Of a stretch of DNA of 64,000 nt, positions 15,957 to 26,615 are shown in pieces. The stretch comes from Vibrio chagasii. Lineage in GTDB: Bacteria; Pseudomonadota; Gammaproteobacteria; Enterobacterales; Vibrionaceae. Position 1 is the stretch's first letter; every line of letters starts with the position of its first letter. Both the position numbers and the translations under genes were made by a program. A model generated the notes under the pieces. That model made no database searches. It had not been told where the DNA came from and saw nothing but the letters and a program-made list of their open reading frames with translations. Location of the stretch: NCBI GenBank assembly GCA_041879415.1, contig CP090851.1:1240001-1304000 (forward strand), read 5' to 3'.

Positions 15957-17573
15957 ATGCTTACAGATGTCGTCGATCTGTCGCGGTTTCAATTCGCGAG
16001 TACCGCGCTTTATCACTTTATATTCGTTCCGCTAACGATAGGCCTCTCCTTTTTACTTGCAGTGATGGAATCGCTGTATGTCATGACCAATAAGACAATT
16101 TACAAGGACATGACTAAGTTCTGGGGTAAATTGTTCGGTATTAACTTCGCGGTTGGTGTGGCAACCGGCTTAACGATGGAATTCCAGTTTGGTACTAACT
16201 GGGCGTACTACTCTCACTACGTGGGTGACATTTTTGGCGCACCGCTCGCAATCGAAGCTTTGATTGCGTTTTTCTTGGAATCCACCTTAGTCGGTATGTT
16301 CTTCTTTGGTTGGGACAAGTTATCAAAGCGTCAGCACTTGTCTGTAACTTGGTTAACAGCCTTAGGTTCTAACTTCTCTGGTCTATGGATTTTGATGGCC
16401 AACGGTTGGATGCAAAACCCAGTTGGTGCCGAGTTTAACTTCGAAACCATGCGCATGGAGATGACAGACTTCATAGAGGTGATCTTTAACCCTGTGACTC
16501 AAGTGAAGTTTGTGCACACCGTTGCCGCGGGCTATACAACCGGCGCGTTGTTCATCATGGGTATCAGTGCCTACTACATGTTGAAAGGTCGTGATCTACC
16601 GTTTGCTCGTCGTTCATTTGCAATAGCGAGTGCCTTTGGTATGGCTGCCATTGTTTCAACCGTGATGCTTGGTGATGAGTCTGGCTATGAGTTAGGTGAT
16701 GTTCAGCAAGTAAAACTGGCCGCTATCGAAGCTGAATGGCACACCGAAGAAGCACCGGCCTCTTTCACTCTGTTTGGTTTCCCAAATCAAGAAACGATGG
16801 AGACAGACTACGCTATTAAAATCCCTTACGTGATGGGGATTATCGCAACGCGTTCTTTAGACACACCTGTTATCGGCATTCGTGATTTATTAACGAAAAA
16901 CGAAGAGCGTGTTCGTAACGGGATCTTAGCTTATGGGTTATTAGAGAAGTTACGATCTGGCGATAAATCCCAACAAAATATCGATGATTTTGAAGCGGTT
17001 AAACATGATCTCGGCTATGGGTTGCTGGTTAAAAAATACAGTGACAACGTAGTGGATGCTACCGAAAATCAAATCAAGCAGGCCGCTAAAGACACGATTC
17101 CTACCGTTGCCCCGCTATTCTGGAGTTTCCGAATCATGGTGGTGTGCGGTGTCTTGATGTTCGCCATCATTGGGCTTTCATTCCTCCAGATTTGCCGTCG
17201 TAAGATTGGAACCAATCGTTGGCTATTGAAAGCAACCGTATGTGCGATACCACTGCCATGGATTGCCTGTGAAGCCGGATGGTTTGTTGCTGAGTATGGT
17301 CGCCAACCTTGGGCTATTGGTGAAATCCTCCCTGTAAATATGGCGGCTTCAAATCTACCTGCTTCAAGTCTGTGGATCTCGATTGCTTTGGTTTACCTCT
17401 TGTACACCTTGTTTCTAATCGTGGAAATGTTCTTGATGGTTAAGTTCGCAAAAATGGGCCCGAGTGCATTAAAAACCGGCCGCTATCACCACGAGAGAAC
17501 GCATACCGAGCCAACATCATCTTTGGAATACAACACTACGAATCAGTTAGATAAATCTATTGATCTTCATTAA
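15957..17573 (+). CDS. cydA: Cytochrome bd quinol oxidase subunit I
   Basis: Quinol-oxidising, heme-bearing subunit of the bd-type terminal oxidase. The 538-residue protein follows E. coli CydA almost throughout, including the long quinol loop ([25 protein letters not shown] region near 240-270) and the GRQPWAIGE motif. Heme ligands His20 (ALYHF) and the His in [10 protein letters not shown] are present. GGAAGGAG precedes the ATG. It lies 119 bp after the DoxX gene and heads cydA-cydB-cydX. The usual Vibrio cyd operon is followed by ybgE and tol-pal genes; those are absent here, so this is probably an extra copy (inference). Confidence 0.96.
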   Translation: MLTDVVDLSRFQFASTALYHFIFVPLTIGLSFLLAVMESLYVMTNKTIYKDMTKFWGKLFGINFAVGVATGLTMEFQFGTNWAYYSHYVGDIFGAPLAIEALIAFFLESTLVGMFFFGWDKLSKRQHLSVTWLTALGSNFSGLWILMANGWMQNPVGAEFNFETMRMEMTDFIEVIFNPVTQVKFVHTVAAGYTTGALFIMGISAYYMLKGRDLPFARRSFAIASAFGMAAIVSTVMLGDESGYELGDVQQVKLAAIEAEWHTEEAPASFTLFGFPNQETMETDYAIKIPYVMGIIATRSLDTPVIGIRDLLTKNEERVRNGILAYGLLEKLRSGDKSQQNIDDFEAVKHDLGYGLLVKKYSDNVVDATENQIKQAAKDTIPTVAPLFWSFRIMVVCGVLMFAIIGLSFLQICRRKIGTNRWLLKATVCAIPLPWIACEAGWFVAEYGRQPWAIGEILPVNMAASNLPASSLWISIALVYLLYTLFLIVEMFLMVKFAKMGPSALKTGRYHHERTHTEPTSSLEYNTTNQLDKSIDLH

Positions 17574-17582
17574 GGAATTCAG

Positions 17583-18719
17583 ATGTTTGATTACGAAAGT
17601 CTCCGCCTGTTTACATGGGCAATTATTGGCGTGTTGTTGATCGGTTTTATCATTACTGACGGTTTTGATATGGGAGTCGCTACTCTGCTTCCTGTTCTTG
17701 GAAAATCGGAAGTCGACCGTCGAATCATGATTAACTCGATTGCACCTCACTGGGACGGTAACCAAGTGTGGTTAGTAACGGCAGGTGGCGCAATATTCGC
17801 GATATGGCCAGCAATATACGCCGCCGCGTTTTCAGGGTTCTATTTAGCAATGATCTTAGTGCTCGCAACCTTGTGGTTGAGACCGCTAGGTATGGATTAC
17901 CGTGCAAAAATCGATAATCCGCAATGGAAAAAAGCTTGTGATATTGCACTGATCATCAGCGGCTTTATTCCTCCAGTTATTTTCGGTGTTGGTTTCGGCA
18001 ACCTATTAATTGGTGTCCCGTTTGAATTTAACGAGTTGCTAATGATGTCGTATCAAGGTGGCTTTTGGGATCTGCTTACACCCTTCCCGTTATTGTGTGG
18101 CCTAGTGAGCTTGGCCATGGTTGTGACGCAAGGCGCGGCATTTTTACAAATGAAAACAACGGGAGATTTAAAACAGCGAGCACAGAGAGTCATTATATGC
18201 ATGGCACTCATTACAGCTGGGTTATTCGCTGTGAGTGGTTTGTTTGCCTACACCTTGCCAGGCTATCTCATCACTAGCCCAGTTGTAACAGATGCGGTTT
18301 CAAATCCATTACTGAAGCATGTTGTGAAGTTTGATGACTTACTTCTACACAACTACGAAACCTACCCTGTTCTTTGGATTATTCCAACGTTAGGCATCAT
18401 CGGGATGTTGAGCTGCGCACTAATGACTCGACTGAACCGTGCGGGATTGGCTTTTGCGTCTTCGAGCTTGTCTATCGCAAGCATTATAACAACGGCAGGC
18501 GTCGCTTTGTTTCCAATGATCATGCCATCTAGCTTGGTGCCTTCGCATAGTTTGACGCTATGGGACGGAACCTCTAGTCAGCTGACTCTAAGCATTATCT
18601 CTGTTGTCGCGGTAATCGTTGTACCTATTATCTTGGGCTACACAATTTGGTGTTACTACAAGATGTTCGGTCGATTAGACGGTAAATACATTCACGATAA
18701 CAGTTCATCACTGTATTAA
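17583..18719 (+). CDS. cydB: Cytochrome bd quinol oxidase subunit II
   Basis: Membrane partner of CydA, 378 residues with about nine helices. Family marks include FDYESLRLFTWAIIGVLLIGFIITDGFDMGV at the N-terminus, NSIAPHWDGNQVWLVTAGGAIFAIWP near 55-80, and WDLLTPFPLLCGLVSLAMV in the middle. The start lies 9 bp after the cydA stop, with AAGGA upstream. The tail ends with a short polar stretch. Nothing looks broken. Confidence 0.96.
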   Translation: MFDYESLRLFTWAIIGVLLIGFIITDGFDMGVATLLPVLGKSEVDRRIMINSIAPHWDGNQVWLVTAGGAIFAIWPAIYAAAFSGFYLAMILVLATLWLRPLGMDYRAKIDNPQWKKACDIALIISGFIPPVIFGVGFGNLLIGVPFEFNELLMMSYQGGFWDLLTPFPLLCGLVSLAMVVTQGAAFLQMKTTGDLKQRAQRVIICMALITAGLFAVSGLFAYTLPGYLITSPVVTDAVSNPLLKHVVKFDDLLLHNYETYPVLWIIPTLGIIGMLSCALMTRLNRAGLAFASSSLSIASIITTAGVALFPMIMPSSLVPSHSLTLWDGTSSQLTLSIISVVAVIVVPIILGYTIWCYYKMFGRLDGKYIHDNSSSLY

Positions 18720-18744
18720 TTTGGGTGAACCAAGAGGATAACTT

Positions 18745-18849
18745 ATGTGGTATTTATGTTGGGTTCTGGGAATCTTGCTCGCTTGTGCATTTGGCATCAT
18801 TAATGCGCTATGGTTAGAAAACACAGACCTTCTAGATAAGACGGATTAA
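18745..18849 (+). CDS. cydX: Cytochrome bd small subunit CydX
   Basis: A 34-residue single-helix protein, read directly from the DNA: MWYLCWVLGILLACAFG then IINALWLENTDLLDKTD. It has the CydX signature W-Y-x-x-W-x-L-G at the N-terminus and one membrane helix. AGAGGA lies 8 bases before the ATG, and the gene is 25 bp after cydB. CydX stabilises the heme environment of the bd oxidase. Its presence argues that this extra cyd operon encodes a complete enzyme. Confidence 0.93.
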   Translation: MWYLCWVLGILLACAFGIINALWLENTDLLDKTD

Positions 18850-18925
18850 CTGATAGCCCGTTTCATATAAACGAGCATAGGGTTTGTTATTTTATATATT
18901 GAAAATGACCCGCTGATGTTTTTGG

Positions 18926-18961
18926 AAAGCCTTCGTTCCCCTGTGGAATGGAGGCTTTTTT
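18926..18961 (+). terminator. Terminator after cydABX
   Basis: AAAGCCT..GGAGGCTTTTTT hairpin, with stem arms AAGCCTTCGTTCC and GGAATGGAGGCTT paired with mismatches around CCTGT, ending in T6. It lies about 77 bp after cydX. Confidence 0.8.
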
Positions 18962-19146
18962 GATCCAACATGAGGCGCTCGTACCATCTAAACCTGCACG
19001 TATTATGTCTTGAATTAGCTTTTCCTTAAATGAATCTTGATTTAACACTCCAATAAGCTATTAGTTACATATTCATCAATTTAATGAATCTATTAATTAC
19101 AAATTAAAGATGAATATCAACGTCACCGGCTTAAAGGGAATTAACC

Positions 19147-21036
19147 ATGAGTAATCCATCGGAACCTCAGCGTAGACCGCTGTCTCTTTCAATTCGTAGT
19201 AAATTCATTCTAATCAACCTCACCCTATTTGTTTCCGTTTTTGTATACGCCATCTACGAGCAAATGAGTTTAGATAAACTCGAGTCATTAGAGAGAGCAG
19301 CGAATGAGAATCTCAGGAGCTCGGTTGATCTCTTAATGTTGAGGCGTCACGAGAAAGATTTCTTAGCCCGTAATGATCAAAAGTACGCAGAACGCTTCGA
19401 TAAAACCGCCAACATCTTGAATGAAAGATTGGTGACTTTGAACCAAACCCTGACCTCACACCAGCTTCACCTATCTGATCAGATGACTCGGATTTCAGAA
19501 ACCCTTCATCAATATCAAAAACAATTTCATCAGATAGTCGACCAAGTCAACGATATAGAACGAACAACCGCCCCATTGGGTTTTGTTGCGACGTTGAATG
19601 AAAGAAGAGAAGACCTGAAAGTCGCGATCGAGCACGAGTCTAACTTAACGCTTGAGCTTGCTCTGTTGGAGCTAATCGAAAAAGACTTCCATTACCTTGC
19701 TCATACGAATGATCAAACGAACCGTGCGTTAGAGCAAGCACTCATAGAGTTCAAACCTTACTCCCAAACCTCCATCGCAACTGAGCGAGCTTACTCGGAG
19801 TATGAAGGTGCAGTAAAAGCGCTATTACTCGCTAATAGTAACCTTGGTTTGTCTGCTGAACTTGGTCTAAGAGGTGCACTCCGCAGCAATGTTCACCAAA
19901 CGGAACAAGCGATTGACGCAGTGCAAACTCAGATAAGCGAAGCCATTACTGCGGCCAGCATTAACACTAAAAATACACTCCATCTGTTTGGTGCCGCTAT
20001 CGTCGCATTGCTTTCTTTGTTGTTGGTGTTCATTGGTCGCAACATACTCGCGCGTATTAAAGCGATTAACGTCATGATGGAGTCGATTGCCAATGGCGAT
20101 GGTGATTTAACGGTGCGAATGAATGCCAAAGGTAACGATGAATTAGCCCAGCTCGCTCACTCATTCGATACCTTCATCAATAAACTACATGGAAACATCA
20201 AAGAGCTGTCTAGTGTGATGAAGGTACTGACCGACAGCTCGTGTAGCTCTGAAGAAGCCGCGATCAAAAGCATGAGCAATGCAGAGAAACAGAAACAACA
20301 ATCGGAGTCTGTCGCAACGGCAGTTAACGAATTGGTTATGACCAGTAACGAGGTCACAGCCAATATAGAGAATGCCGCGACTAATGCCGAGAAGATCAAA
20401 GACAACGCCCATCAAGCTCTACAAGAAACACATTTAACGGATGCGAGTATCAATGTGTTGGTTGAGAACATTGCAGAGTCGCAAGACTTAATCGTACAAC
20501 TTGAAGAACAGAGCCGTGAAATCAATCAAGTGGTGACGACGATTCAAGGGATTGCCGAACAAACGAACCTACTCGCGCTTAACGCGGCGATTGAGGCTGC
20601 ACGTGCAGGTGATCATGGACGAGGCTTTGCGGTGGTCGCCTCTGAAGTGAGAGAGCTTTCTTTGATGACTAACGATTCGACTCATCAGATTGAATCGACT
20701 ATCCATGGTTTGACATCCGGTATTGCGAAGACAGTCGCTAAGATGTCGGCAAGCTTGGAACAAACCGAACAAGTTAAGCACCAGACTAAAGATGTGGTCA
20801 ATGCGATTGAAGGTATCCACTTCCAAGTTGGGGAGATGTTTGACCTTAACAGTCAGATAGCGACTGCGTCTGAAGAACAATCCATGGTATCTGCAGAGAT
20901 CGACCGAAACATCAGCGACATTGCTCATCTAGCAAGTAATACACATACCGTCGTGTCAGGTTCAGTGCGTTGTAGTGAACAGGTATCGAGTGTGAGTGTG
21001 AAATTAGAGAAGATTGTGGCTCAGTTTAAATACTGA
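19147..21036 (+). CDS. Methyl-accepting chemotaxis protein with HBM-type sensor
   Basis: Inner-membrane chemoreceptor of 629 residues. TM1 is near residues 22-40. The periplasmic region (about 41-278) is all-helical and contains LLMLRRHEKDFLARND, a hallmark of helical bimodular (HBM) sensors, which in Pseudomonas bind TCA intermediates. TM2 is near 280-300, then a HAMP domain. The signalling hairpin tip is intact ([28 protein letters not shown]). There is no CheB/CheR-tethering pentapeptide at the C-terminus. The gene is monocistronic between two terminators. Ligand is unknown. Confidence 0.93.
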   Translation: MSNPSEPQRRPLSLSIRSKFILINLTLFVSVFVYAIYEQMSLDKLESLERAANENLRSSVDLLMLRRHEKDFLARNDQKYAERFDKTANILNERLVTLNQTLTSHQLHLSDQMTRISETLHQYQKQFHQIVDQVNDIERTTAPLGFVATLNERREDLKVAIEHESNLTLELALLELIEKDFHYLAHTNDQTNRALEQALIEFKPYSQTSIATERAYSEYEGAVKALLLANSNLGLSAELGLRGALRSNVHQTEQAIDAVQTQISEAITAASINTKNTLHLFGAAIVALLSLLLVFIGRNILARIKAINVMMESIANGDGDLTVRMNAKGNDELAQLAHSFDTFINKLHGNIKELSSVMKVLTDSSCSSEEAAIKSMSNAEKQKQQSESVATAVNELVMTSNEVTANIENAATNAEKIKDNAHQALQETHLTDASINVLVENIAESQDLIVQLEEQSREINQVVTTIQGIAEQTNLLALNAAIEAARAGDHGRGFAVVASEVRELSLMTNDSTHQIESTIHGLTSGIAKTVAKMSASLEQTEQVKHQTKDVVNAIEGIHFQVGEMFDLNSQIATASEEQSMVSAEIDRNISDIAHLASNTHTVVSGSVRCSEQVSSVSVKLEKIVAQFKY

Positions 21037-21091
21037 TGTGTATTCTACTTTGTTGTGGACTATCACCACCTCTGAATAAACTGCAGGTAAT

Positions 21092-21133
21092 AAAAAACGC
21101 CCTTATCGCTTTATGTTGATAAGGGCGTTTTAA
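21092..21133. terminator. Bidirectional terminator between MCP and ybiT
   Basis: A perfect 14-bp stem (AAAACGCCCTTATC and its complement) with a 10-base loop. A-rich and T-rich flanks allow termination in both directions. Confidence 0.85.
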
Positions 21134-21209
21134 TTCTATAAGGACATTTTCCGTTACCTGTAGACTATCGATGTCTACAAACGGCGGTTGCCCGAAGCAC
21201 TAGTCTTAA

Positions 21210-22793
21210 TTAGCCACGTGCTTTTAGGAATTCAGCGTAAGTACCACGGAAATCATTGATCTTGCCATCTTTGATTTCAAGGATACGTGTTGCTAGAGAG
21301 TCTACGAATACGCGGTCGTGAGATACGAAGAACAATGTGCCTTTGTAGTTCTCAAGAGCCAAGTTAAGCGCTTCGATAGATTCCATATCCATGTGGTTAG
21401 TCGGTTCATCCATAAGTAGGATGTTTGGCTTGTGCATCATGATCTTACCAAGAAGCATACGACCTTGCTCACCACCAGAAATTACCTTAACTGATTTCTT
21501 GATGTCGTCTTGACCAAACAGCATACGACCTAGGAAGCCACGAACAACCTGCTCGTCTTCACCTTCTTGACGCCATTGGCTCATCCAATCGAACAGGTTC
21601 ATGTCTTCTTCGAAATCATGAGCATGGTCTTGAGCGTAGTAACCGATGTTTGAGTTTTCAGACCACTTGTATTCACCAGTACGAGCTTCAAGTTCGCCAG
21701 CTAGTGTGTTCAGTAGTGTTGTTTTACCCACACCGTTCTCACCAATGATAGCTACGCGCTCACCTACTTCGAAGATCGCATCGAACTTGTTGAATAGGTC
21801 TTCTTCAAAACCTTGAGATAGGTTTTCAACCACAAGTGCGTTACGGAATAGCTCTTTAGACTGTTCAAAACGGATGAATGGGTTTTGACGGCTAGAAGCT
21901 TTCACTTCTTCAAGCTGAATCTTATCGATTTGCTTAGCACGAGACGTAGCTTGCTTCGCTTTAGATGCGTTAGCAGAGAAACGAGAAACGAACGTTTGAA
22001 GTTCAGCGATTTGTGCTTTCTTCTTAGCGTTGTCAGACAGTAGACGTTCACGCGCTTGAGTTGCTGCCGTCATGTACTCATCGTAGTTACCTGGGAACAG
22101 GCGTAGTTCACCGTAATCCAGGTCAGCCATGTGTGTACATACAGAGTTTAGGAAGTGACGGTCGTGCGAAATGATGATCATTGTGCAGTTACGTTGGTTT
22201 AGTGTCTCTTCCAACCAGCGGATAGTGTCCATGTCCAAGTTGTTCGTTGGTTCGTCTAGAAGCATGATATGCGGGTCTGCGAACAGAACTTGCGCTAGAA
22301 GCACACGAAGTTTCCAACCAGGTGCTACTTCGCTCATTAGACCGAAGTGTTGTGATTCTTCAATACCAACAGCAAGAAGAAGCTCACCCGCTTTCGCTTC
22401 AGCCATGTAACCGTCCATTTCAGCAAACTGAACTTCAAGGTCAGCTACTTTCATGCCGTCTTCTTCGCTCATTTCTGGCAAAGAGTAAATGCGGTCACGC
22501 TCTTGTTTGATAGCCCATAGCTCTTTGTGACCCATGATAACCGTGTCGATTACCGTGAATTCTTCGTAAGCAAATTGGTCTTGGTTTAGCTTAGCTACGC
22601 GCTCGTTTGGATCGTAGCTTACGTTGCCAGAAGTCGGCTCTAGTTCACCAGATAGGATCTTCATGAACGTCGATTTACCACAGCCATTCGCGCCGATTAA
22701 ACCGTAACGGTTACCTTCGCCGAACTTAACTGAAATATTTTCGAAAAGTGGCTTAGCGCCGAATTGTTGGGTGATATTTGCTGTGGAGATCAA
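21210..22793 (-). CDS. ybiT: ABC-F ATPase, YbiT type
   Basis: Soluble ribosome-associated ABC-F protein of 527 residues with two nucleotide-binding domains. Domain 1 has Walker [10 protein letters not shown] (near 35) and Walker [12 protein letters not shown]. Domain 2 has GENGVGKTT (near 350) and [12 protein letters not shown]. Signature motifs are [11 protein letters not shown] and [11 protein letters not shown]. The linker between them (about 240-320) is the charged P-site tRNA interaction motif region. Length and order match YbiT. It is monocistronic, leftward. Family role is translation factor/ribosome protection, exact task unsettled. Confidence 0.92.
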   Translation of the reverse strand: MISTANITQQFGAKPLFENISVKFGEGNRYGLIGANGCGKSTFMKILSGELEPTSGNVSYDPNERVAKLNQDQFAYEEFTVIDTVIMGHKELWAIKQERDRIYSLPEMSEEDGMKVADLEVQFAEMDGYMAEAKAGELLLAVGIEESQHFGLMSEVAPGWKLRVLLAQVLFADPHIMLLDEPTNNLDMDTIRWLEETLNQRNCTMIIISHDRHFLNSVCTHMADLDYGELRLFPGNYDEYMTAATQARERLLSDNAKKKAQIAELQTFVSRFSANASKAKQATSRAKQIDKIQLEEVKASSRQNPFIRFEQSKELFRNALVVENLSQGFEEDLFNKFDAIFEVGERVAIIGENGVGKTTLLNTLAGELEARTGEYKWSENSNIGYYAQDHAHDFEEDMNLFDWMSQWRQEGEDEQVVRGFLGRMLFGQDDIKKSVKVISGGEQGRMLLGKIMMHKPNILLMDEPTNHMDMESIEALNLALENYKGTLFFVSHDRVFVDSLATRILEIKDGKINDFRGTYAEFLKARG

Positions 22794-23254
22794 TGCCTTT
22801 ACCTTTTTAATGTGAAAAACGCCGCAACGTTACTTGTTCAGGGCTTTAACTGCAAGTATTGATTGCAATTACCCGCTAATAAGTGAGTGATAACCTAGCT
22901 AAATCATAGTTTGAGGTAACTCACATTTTTGATTTCTATTTATGGAGTGATAAATAAGCCAATCGTGCAACATACAAAGTACTGAACCAATGAGTAAAAA
23001 CCGTCTTATATAAAGACATATCTCGTCTTAATAATTTAATATATCGCATAGTAATCTGTTACAAACAAACCTACTTTGCATCAAGCTATTCACAACACTC
23101 TTCAATGAACAAATAGTAGCTCAATGACTGACAGTTTCATGACAATGAGCCCAGATTCGGGGATAAAGTACTCGCCCTCATTAATGCACGAGATTTCACA
23201 AAGCTCGATTATCTAACTATAGTAATCCTAACCTCATAATTCTAAGAGACTTTT
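22794..23254. other. 461-bp divergent intergenic region with GTCTT repeats
   Basis: This AT-rich gap separates ybiT and the ATPase/MscS operon. The only structure I see is at 23003-23029: GTCTT-ATATA-AAGAC followed by ATATCTC-GTCTT, so three alternating half-sites form overlapping inverted repeats. This could be an operator for either gene. No small ORF with a convincing ribosome site was found. Confidence 0.4.
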
Positions 23255-25600
23255 ATGCGTTCATTACCGCGCTTCCTATTCTTCATATTAGCCATGCTCT
23301 CATGGCCGAGTCATGCCAACTTGGAATATGACTTACAATCACAGCCTCAGGTCTCTGACATAGCCCAAGATCTGAATAACCGGATCGATCAACTGCCCGA
23401 CCCTCTGTTTATGGAAGCGTCAGATAAACGCAAAGTAAACCGACTGCTCGCAGAGGTACTTCGTGTCCAGAATCAGCAAATCGCTAAGTTCGACCAACGA
23501 CTCAAAGCCTATCGTGAAAACAGCGAGCCAGAACAGTGGTTCGATGTGGAGTCTAGCTACGTCACGTTGAATAGTTTGAATGTGAGTAAGCAGCACTTAT
23601 TGGAGCAAAGCACCGCGAGTAACAGAGAACGCTTGACCGGTTTTGGCCCTTACGGTGTTACCCAGTTCAAGCAAGAGTGGGAGTTAACCAAGCTTAACGT
23701 TGAATACTTGGTGTATTTCCAAATACGTAGCTTCAAAGCACTTATTAAAGATATCTTCATTTCGCCGGTGCCTGTAATTGGTGCGGCGTTAAAAGTACTC
23801 TTCATCTACTTTGCACTAGTGTGGTGGTTAGCTAACAGCAAAAGGTTGATTGAACTGTTTCGCGTTAACCTGCTTGAGGCGAAACCAAACCCTCCATTCC
23901 TGATTCGTTTAATTTGGTATGTGAGCCGTGCGGATAGAGCCATTGCTTGGTTAATTGCTATCACGCTGTCGCTGCGTGTACTTTCAAGTATCCCTAGCCT
24001 GCAACACCTGATATTCCTTGAGATCTTTACATGGTGGATTCTAGGTGGCTCGATCGCAATCAGCTTCATTCTCGAGTTTGCGTACCGTATGGGTCGCACA
24101 TCAAACCAAGAAGTGATTGCCCTGCGCCTCTCAACGATTCGACGTTATGTGTGGAGCTTCATTGTTGCTGGTGTGATTCTGCAGATTTCCAGTATTACGC
24201 TAGGTAAAGGCACCATTTACAGTTGGATTTATAGCGTCCTATTCTTCTGGTTTGTGTTGGTGACCATCTCGGTCCTTCGTTTATGGAGAGCTAAGGTATT
24301 CAATAGCCTAGAGCATATCTCTGACCGTCCAGTGTGGGTTAATTGGGCTGTGAATCGCCAAGATACCTTCTTACTTAACATCCTCGCGACAGCGCTTGGT
24401 ATTGCTTGGTTGAGTGTGTATCACTTCCAGCATCGTATCATGTCGCTGCTTTCTAACTACACAGTATTCAGTCAAGCACTGGCTTATCTGTTTAGGATTG
24501 AAGTGGCTAAGCAGTCTGATCTCGATAAGAACCAGAAAAACCTAGTGCGCATCAAGGGTGATCAAACATACGAATACATTCTGCCTGGCTCTATCGACAG
24601 CGAGCTTATTGACTATGCAGGTGACGAAGTTAAACAACTGTCGCGCTATTTAATGTCTGATAGCCCGGCGATTTGTATTGTCTCTGGTGAACGTGGCGTA
24701 GGTGCCACAACGCTTCTGTATACCCTGCTGCACAAGGTATCGAATGCAGAGCCAATTTACGTTAGCTGCCCTTACGCGGGTTACCAAGAATTACTGTGTC
24801 ACCTTGCGGTAAGCATCGGCCTAGAAGAAGACGCAACTGAGATTCAAATCTTGGCGCATCTTCGTAAGAGCGACACGACTTATCTGATTGCAATTGATAA
24901 TGCCCAGCGCCTAGTTAAACCAATGGTTGGTGGTCTTTCAGATCTGATTCGATTGACTAACTTACTGCGTCGTTCGAAGAAAAACCACAGAATCGTGATG
25001 TCGATTGCTAAGTCTAGCTGGCGATTTGTCGATCGAGCTCGTGGCGAGCGCCTGTTGTTTGATTTGGTTTGCTTCCTTCCGCGTTGGACAGAGAAACAAG
25101 TTGGTGAGTTGCTTACCAGCCGTATCAATACTGAACTTGAGAAGCCATTATCATTTGATGGTTTAGTGGTACCAAAGCAGTGGGACCAAGATGACATGAG
25201 CGAAGAAGAACGTGCGCGCCAAGGTTTCTATCGTATCTTGTGGCACTATTCAGATGGTAACCCTACCGTTGCACTGCGTTTCTTCCGTCTCTCTTTGAAC
25301 AGGAACAAAGAGACAGACCAAGCGGTAGTTAGATTGTTCCATGTACCTGAAGCGCAAGAACTAGAGAACATGCCAAAACCTATGCTGGCGGTACTGCGCT
25401 CTATCGTTCAGTTAGAAATTGCGTCTACCGAGGTGCTATCGGAATGTACTCAGCTAAGTATTGCCGAAATCACTGGTATTCTTCGTTACTTTGAGAGCCG
25501 TGGTTACATTGGCTGGAATGAAGATAAGGCAAGAATCTCTGATCACTGGTTCCGTCACATTACTAACGTTCTCGACCGTCAACATTTATTGGTGAAGTAA
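23255..25600 (+). CDS. Membrane protein with C-terminal ATPase-like domain, MscS partner
   Basis: A 781-residue protein of unknown function. A signal peptide (1-21) leads to a charged helical periplasmic region (about 22-160). Six likely membrane helices follow (near 174-193, 229-247, 253-277, 297-315, 320-343, 373-392). The cytoplasmic part has an AAA/STAND-like NTPase fold: a P-loop-like GERGVGATT (478-486) in which the usual Lys is Ala484, a Walker B-like YLIAIDNAQ (Asp548), and a likely winged helix near 700-770. The next gene, an MscS channel, starts 2 bp after the stop. I infer a channel-controlling or stress-sensing module. ATP hydrolysis is uncertain given the P-loop change. Confidence 0.8.
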   Translation: MRSLPRFLFFILAMLSWPSHANLEYDLQSQPQVSDIAQDLNNRIDQLPDPLFMEASDKRKVNRLLAEVLRVQNQQIAKFDQRLKAYRENSEPEQWFDVESSYVTLNSLNVSKQHLLEQSTASNRERLTGFGPYGVTQFKQEWELTKLNVEYLVYFQIRSFKALIKDIFISPVPVIGAALKVLFIYFALVWWLANSKRLIELFRVNLLEAKPNPPFLIRLIWYVSRADRAIAWLIAITLSLRVLSSIPSLQHLIFLEIFTWWILGGSIAISFILEFAYRMGRTSNQEVIALRLSTIRRYVWSFIVAGVILQISSITLGKGTIYSWIYSVLFFWFVLVTISVLRLWRAKVFNSLEHISDRPVWVNWAVNRQDTFLLNILATALGIAWLSVYHFQHRIMSLLSNYTVFSQALAYLFRIEVAKQSDLDKNQKNLVRIKGDQTYEYILPGSIDSELIDYAGDEVKQLSRYLMSDSPAICIVSGERGVGATTLLYTLLHKVSNAEPIYVSCPYAGYQELLCHLAVSIGLEEDATEIQILAHLRKSDTTYLIAIDNAQRLVKPMVGGLSDLIRLTNLLRRSKKNHRIVMSIAKSSWRFVDRARGERLLFDLVCFLPRWTEKQVGELLTSRINTELEKPLSFDGLVVPKQWDQDDMSEEERARQGFYRILWHYSDGNPTVALRFFRLSLNRNKETDQAVVRLFHVPEAQELENMPKPMLAVLRSIVQLEIASTEVLSECTQLSIAEITGILRYFESRGYIGWNEDKARISDHWFRHITNVLDRQHLLVK

Positions 25601-25601
25601 A

Positions 25602-26492
25602 ATGAAGAAGTTATTTGTCCTATTACTTGTTGGCTTGGCGACGGCGGTAAGTTTCCCGACTTACGCGACAGAAGAGTTAGCCAATGTAGAAAACATTTCT
25701 AAGATTGCGAGTTTGGTGCGTTGGAGTGGCGTGTTCTTCTCTATCATCGTCATTGCAGCGATGTGGCTGTTATTGAAGTTCATTAACTCAATGGTGACCA
25801 GCTTCGGTAGCCAGTTCGTGCAATATCGAATGCTGCTGCAAAAGCTTCAATCGTTCATGCAATTCTTCATTTATGTGAGCACTGGTCTCATCGTGTTCAT
25901 GATGAGTTTCCGCATTAACGACCAAATCTTGGCTCTGATTGGCGGTACCCTAGCGGTGTCGGTTGGTTTTGCACTTAAAGACTTGGCGGCCTCTTTCATC
26001 GCGGGTATCACCGTAATGATTGATAGACCATTCCAAGTAGGTGACCGCGTCACGTTCGAAGGTAACTACGGAGACATTATTACTATTGGTTTACGCTCAG
26101 TACGCATGAGAACTTTGAACGACGACATCATTACGATTCCAAACAACAAGTTCCTAAACGAAGTGACCACCAGTGGTAACTATGGCGCGTTGGATATGCA
26201 GGTGGTGATCCCGTTCTATGTCGGTATGGATGAGGACATTACCCTCGCCCGTGATCTAATTCAGGAAGCGGCCTCATCAAGCCGTTACATCCACCTACCC
26301 AAGCCTGTAACGGTATTAGTAAAGCAAACCATTACTGACAACTACCTAGCAATACAGCTAACCTGTAAGGCTTATGTGGTGGATACAGCCTATGAGAAGC
26401 TGTTCGAGACTGATATTACACTTCGTGTCATGAAAGAGTTTAAGAAACACAACATCAACCCACCTAAAATCTCAGTGGCTGCCCACTCTTAA
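25602..26492 (+). CDS. MscS-family mechanosensitive channel
   Basis: A 296-residue small-conductance mechanosensitive channel. Residues 1-22 form a signal peptide (ending SFPTYA). Membrane helices lie near 40-62 and 85-105, with the pore helix at about 112-140 (GGTLAVSVGFALKDLAASFIAG). The beta domain follows with DRPFQVGDRVTFEG and DDIITIPNNKFLNEV. It is one gene with the 781-residue ATPase-like protein (1-bp gap), so the two probably form a complex or a regulatory pair. An osmotic role is typical of the family. Length is close to E. coli MscS (286). Confidence 0.93.
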   Translation: MKKLFVLLLVGLATAVSFPTYATEELANVENISKIASLVRWSGVFFSIIVIAAMWLLLKFINSMVTSFGSQFVQYRMLLQKLQSFMQFFIYVSTGLIVFMMSFRINDQILALIGGTLAVSVGFALKDLAASFIAGITVMIDRPFQVGDRVTFEGNYGDIITIGLRSVRMRTLNDDIITIPNNKFLNEVTTSGNYGALDMQVVIPFYVGMDEDITLARDLIQEAASSSRYIHLPKPVTVLVKQTITDNYLAIQLTCKAYVVDTAYEKLFETDITLRVMKEFKKHNINPPKISVAAHS

Positions 26493-26525
26493 TTTTAGGT
26501 TGATAGCTAGATTGCTAAAAACAAA

Positions 26526-26565
26526 AACACCTCTGCACTTGAATAAGATTCGGAGGTGTTTTTTT
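26526..26565 (+). terminator. Terminator after the MscS gene
   Basis: A 10-bp stem (AACACCTCTG / CGGAGGTGTT, one wobble pair) is followed by T7. A-rich upstream sequence could let it also stop the opposing MCP transcript. Confidence 0.85.
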
Positions 26566-26615
26566 ATGGTTTCCGCCTATTTAACGCTGTTGTCTTTCCG
26601 GCTTGGTTAATTGAA

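Noticed and set aside
21142..21152. GGACATTTTCC-like match near the ybiT terminator
   Set aside because: Only half of the repeat is present and there is no sigma-54 element.
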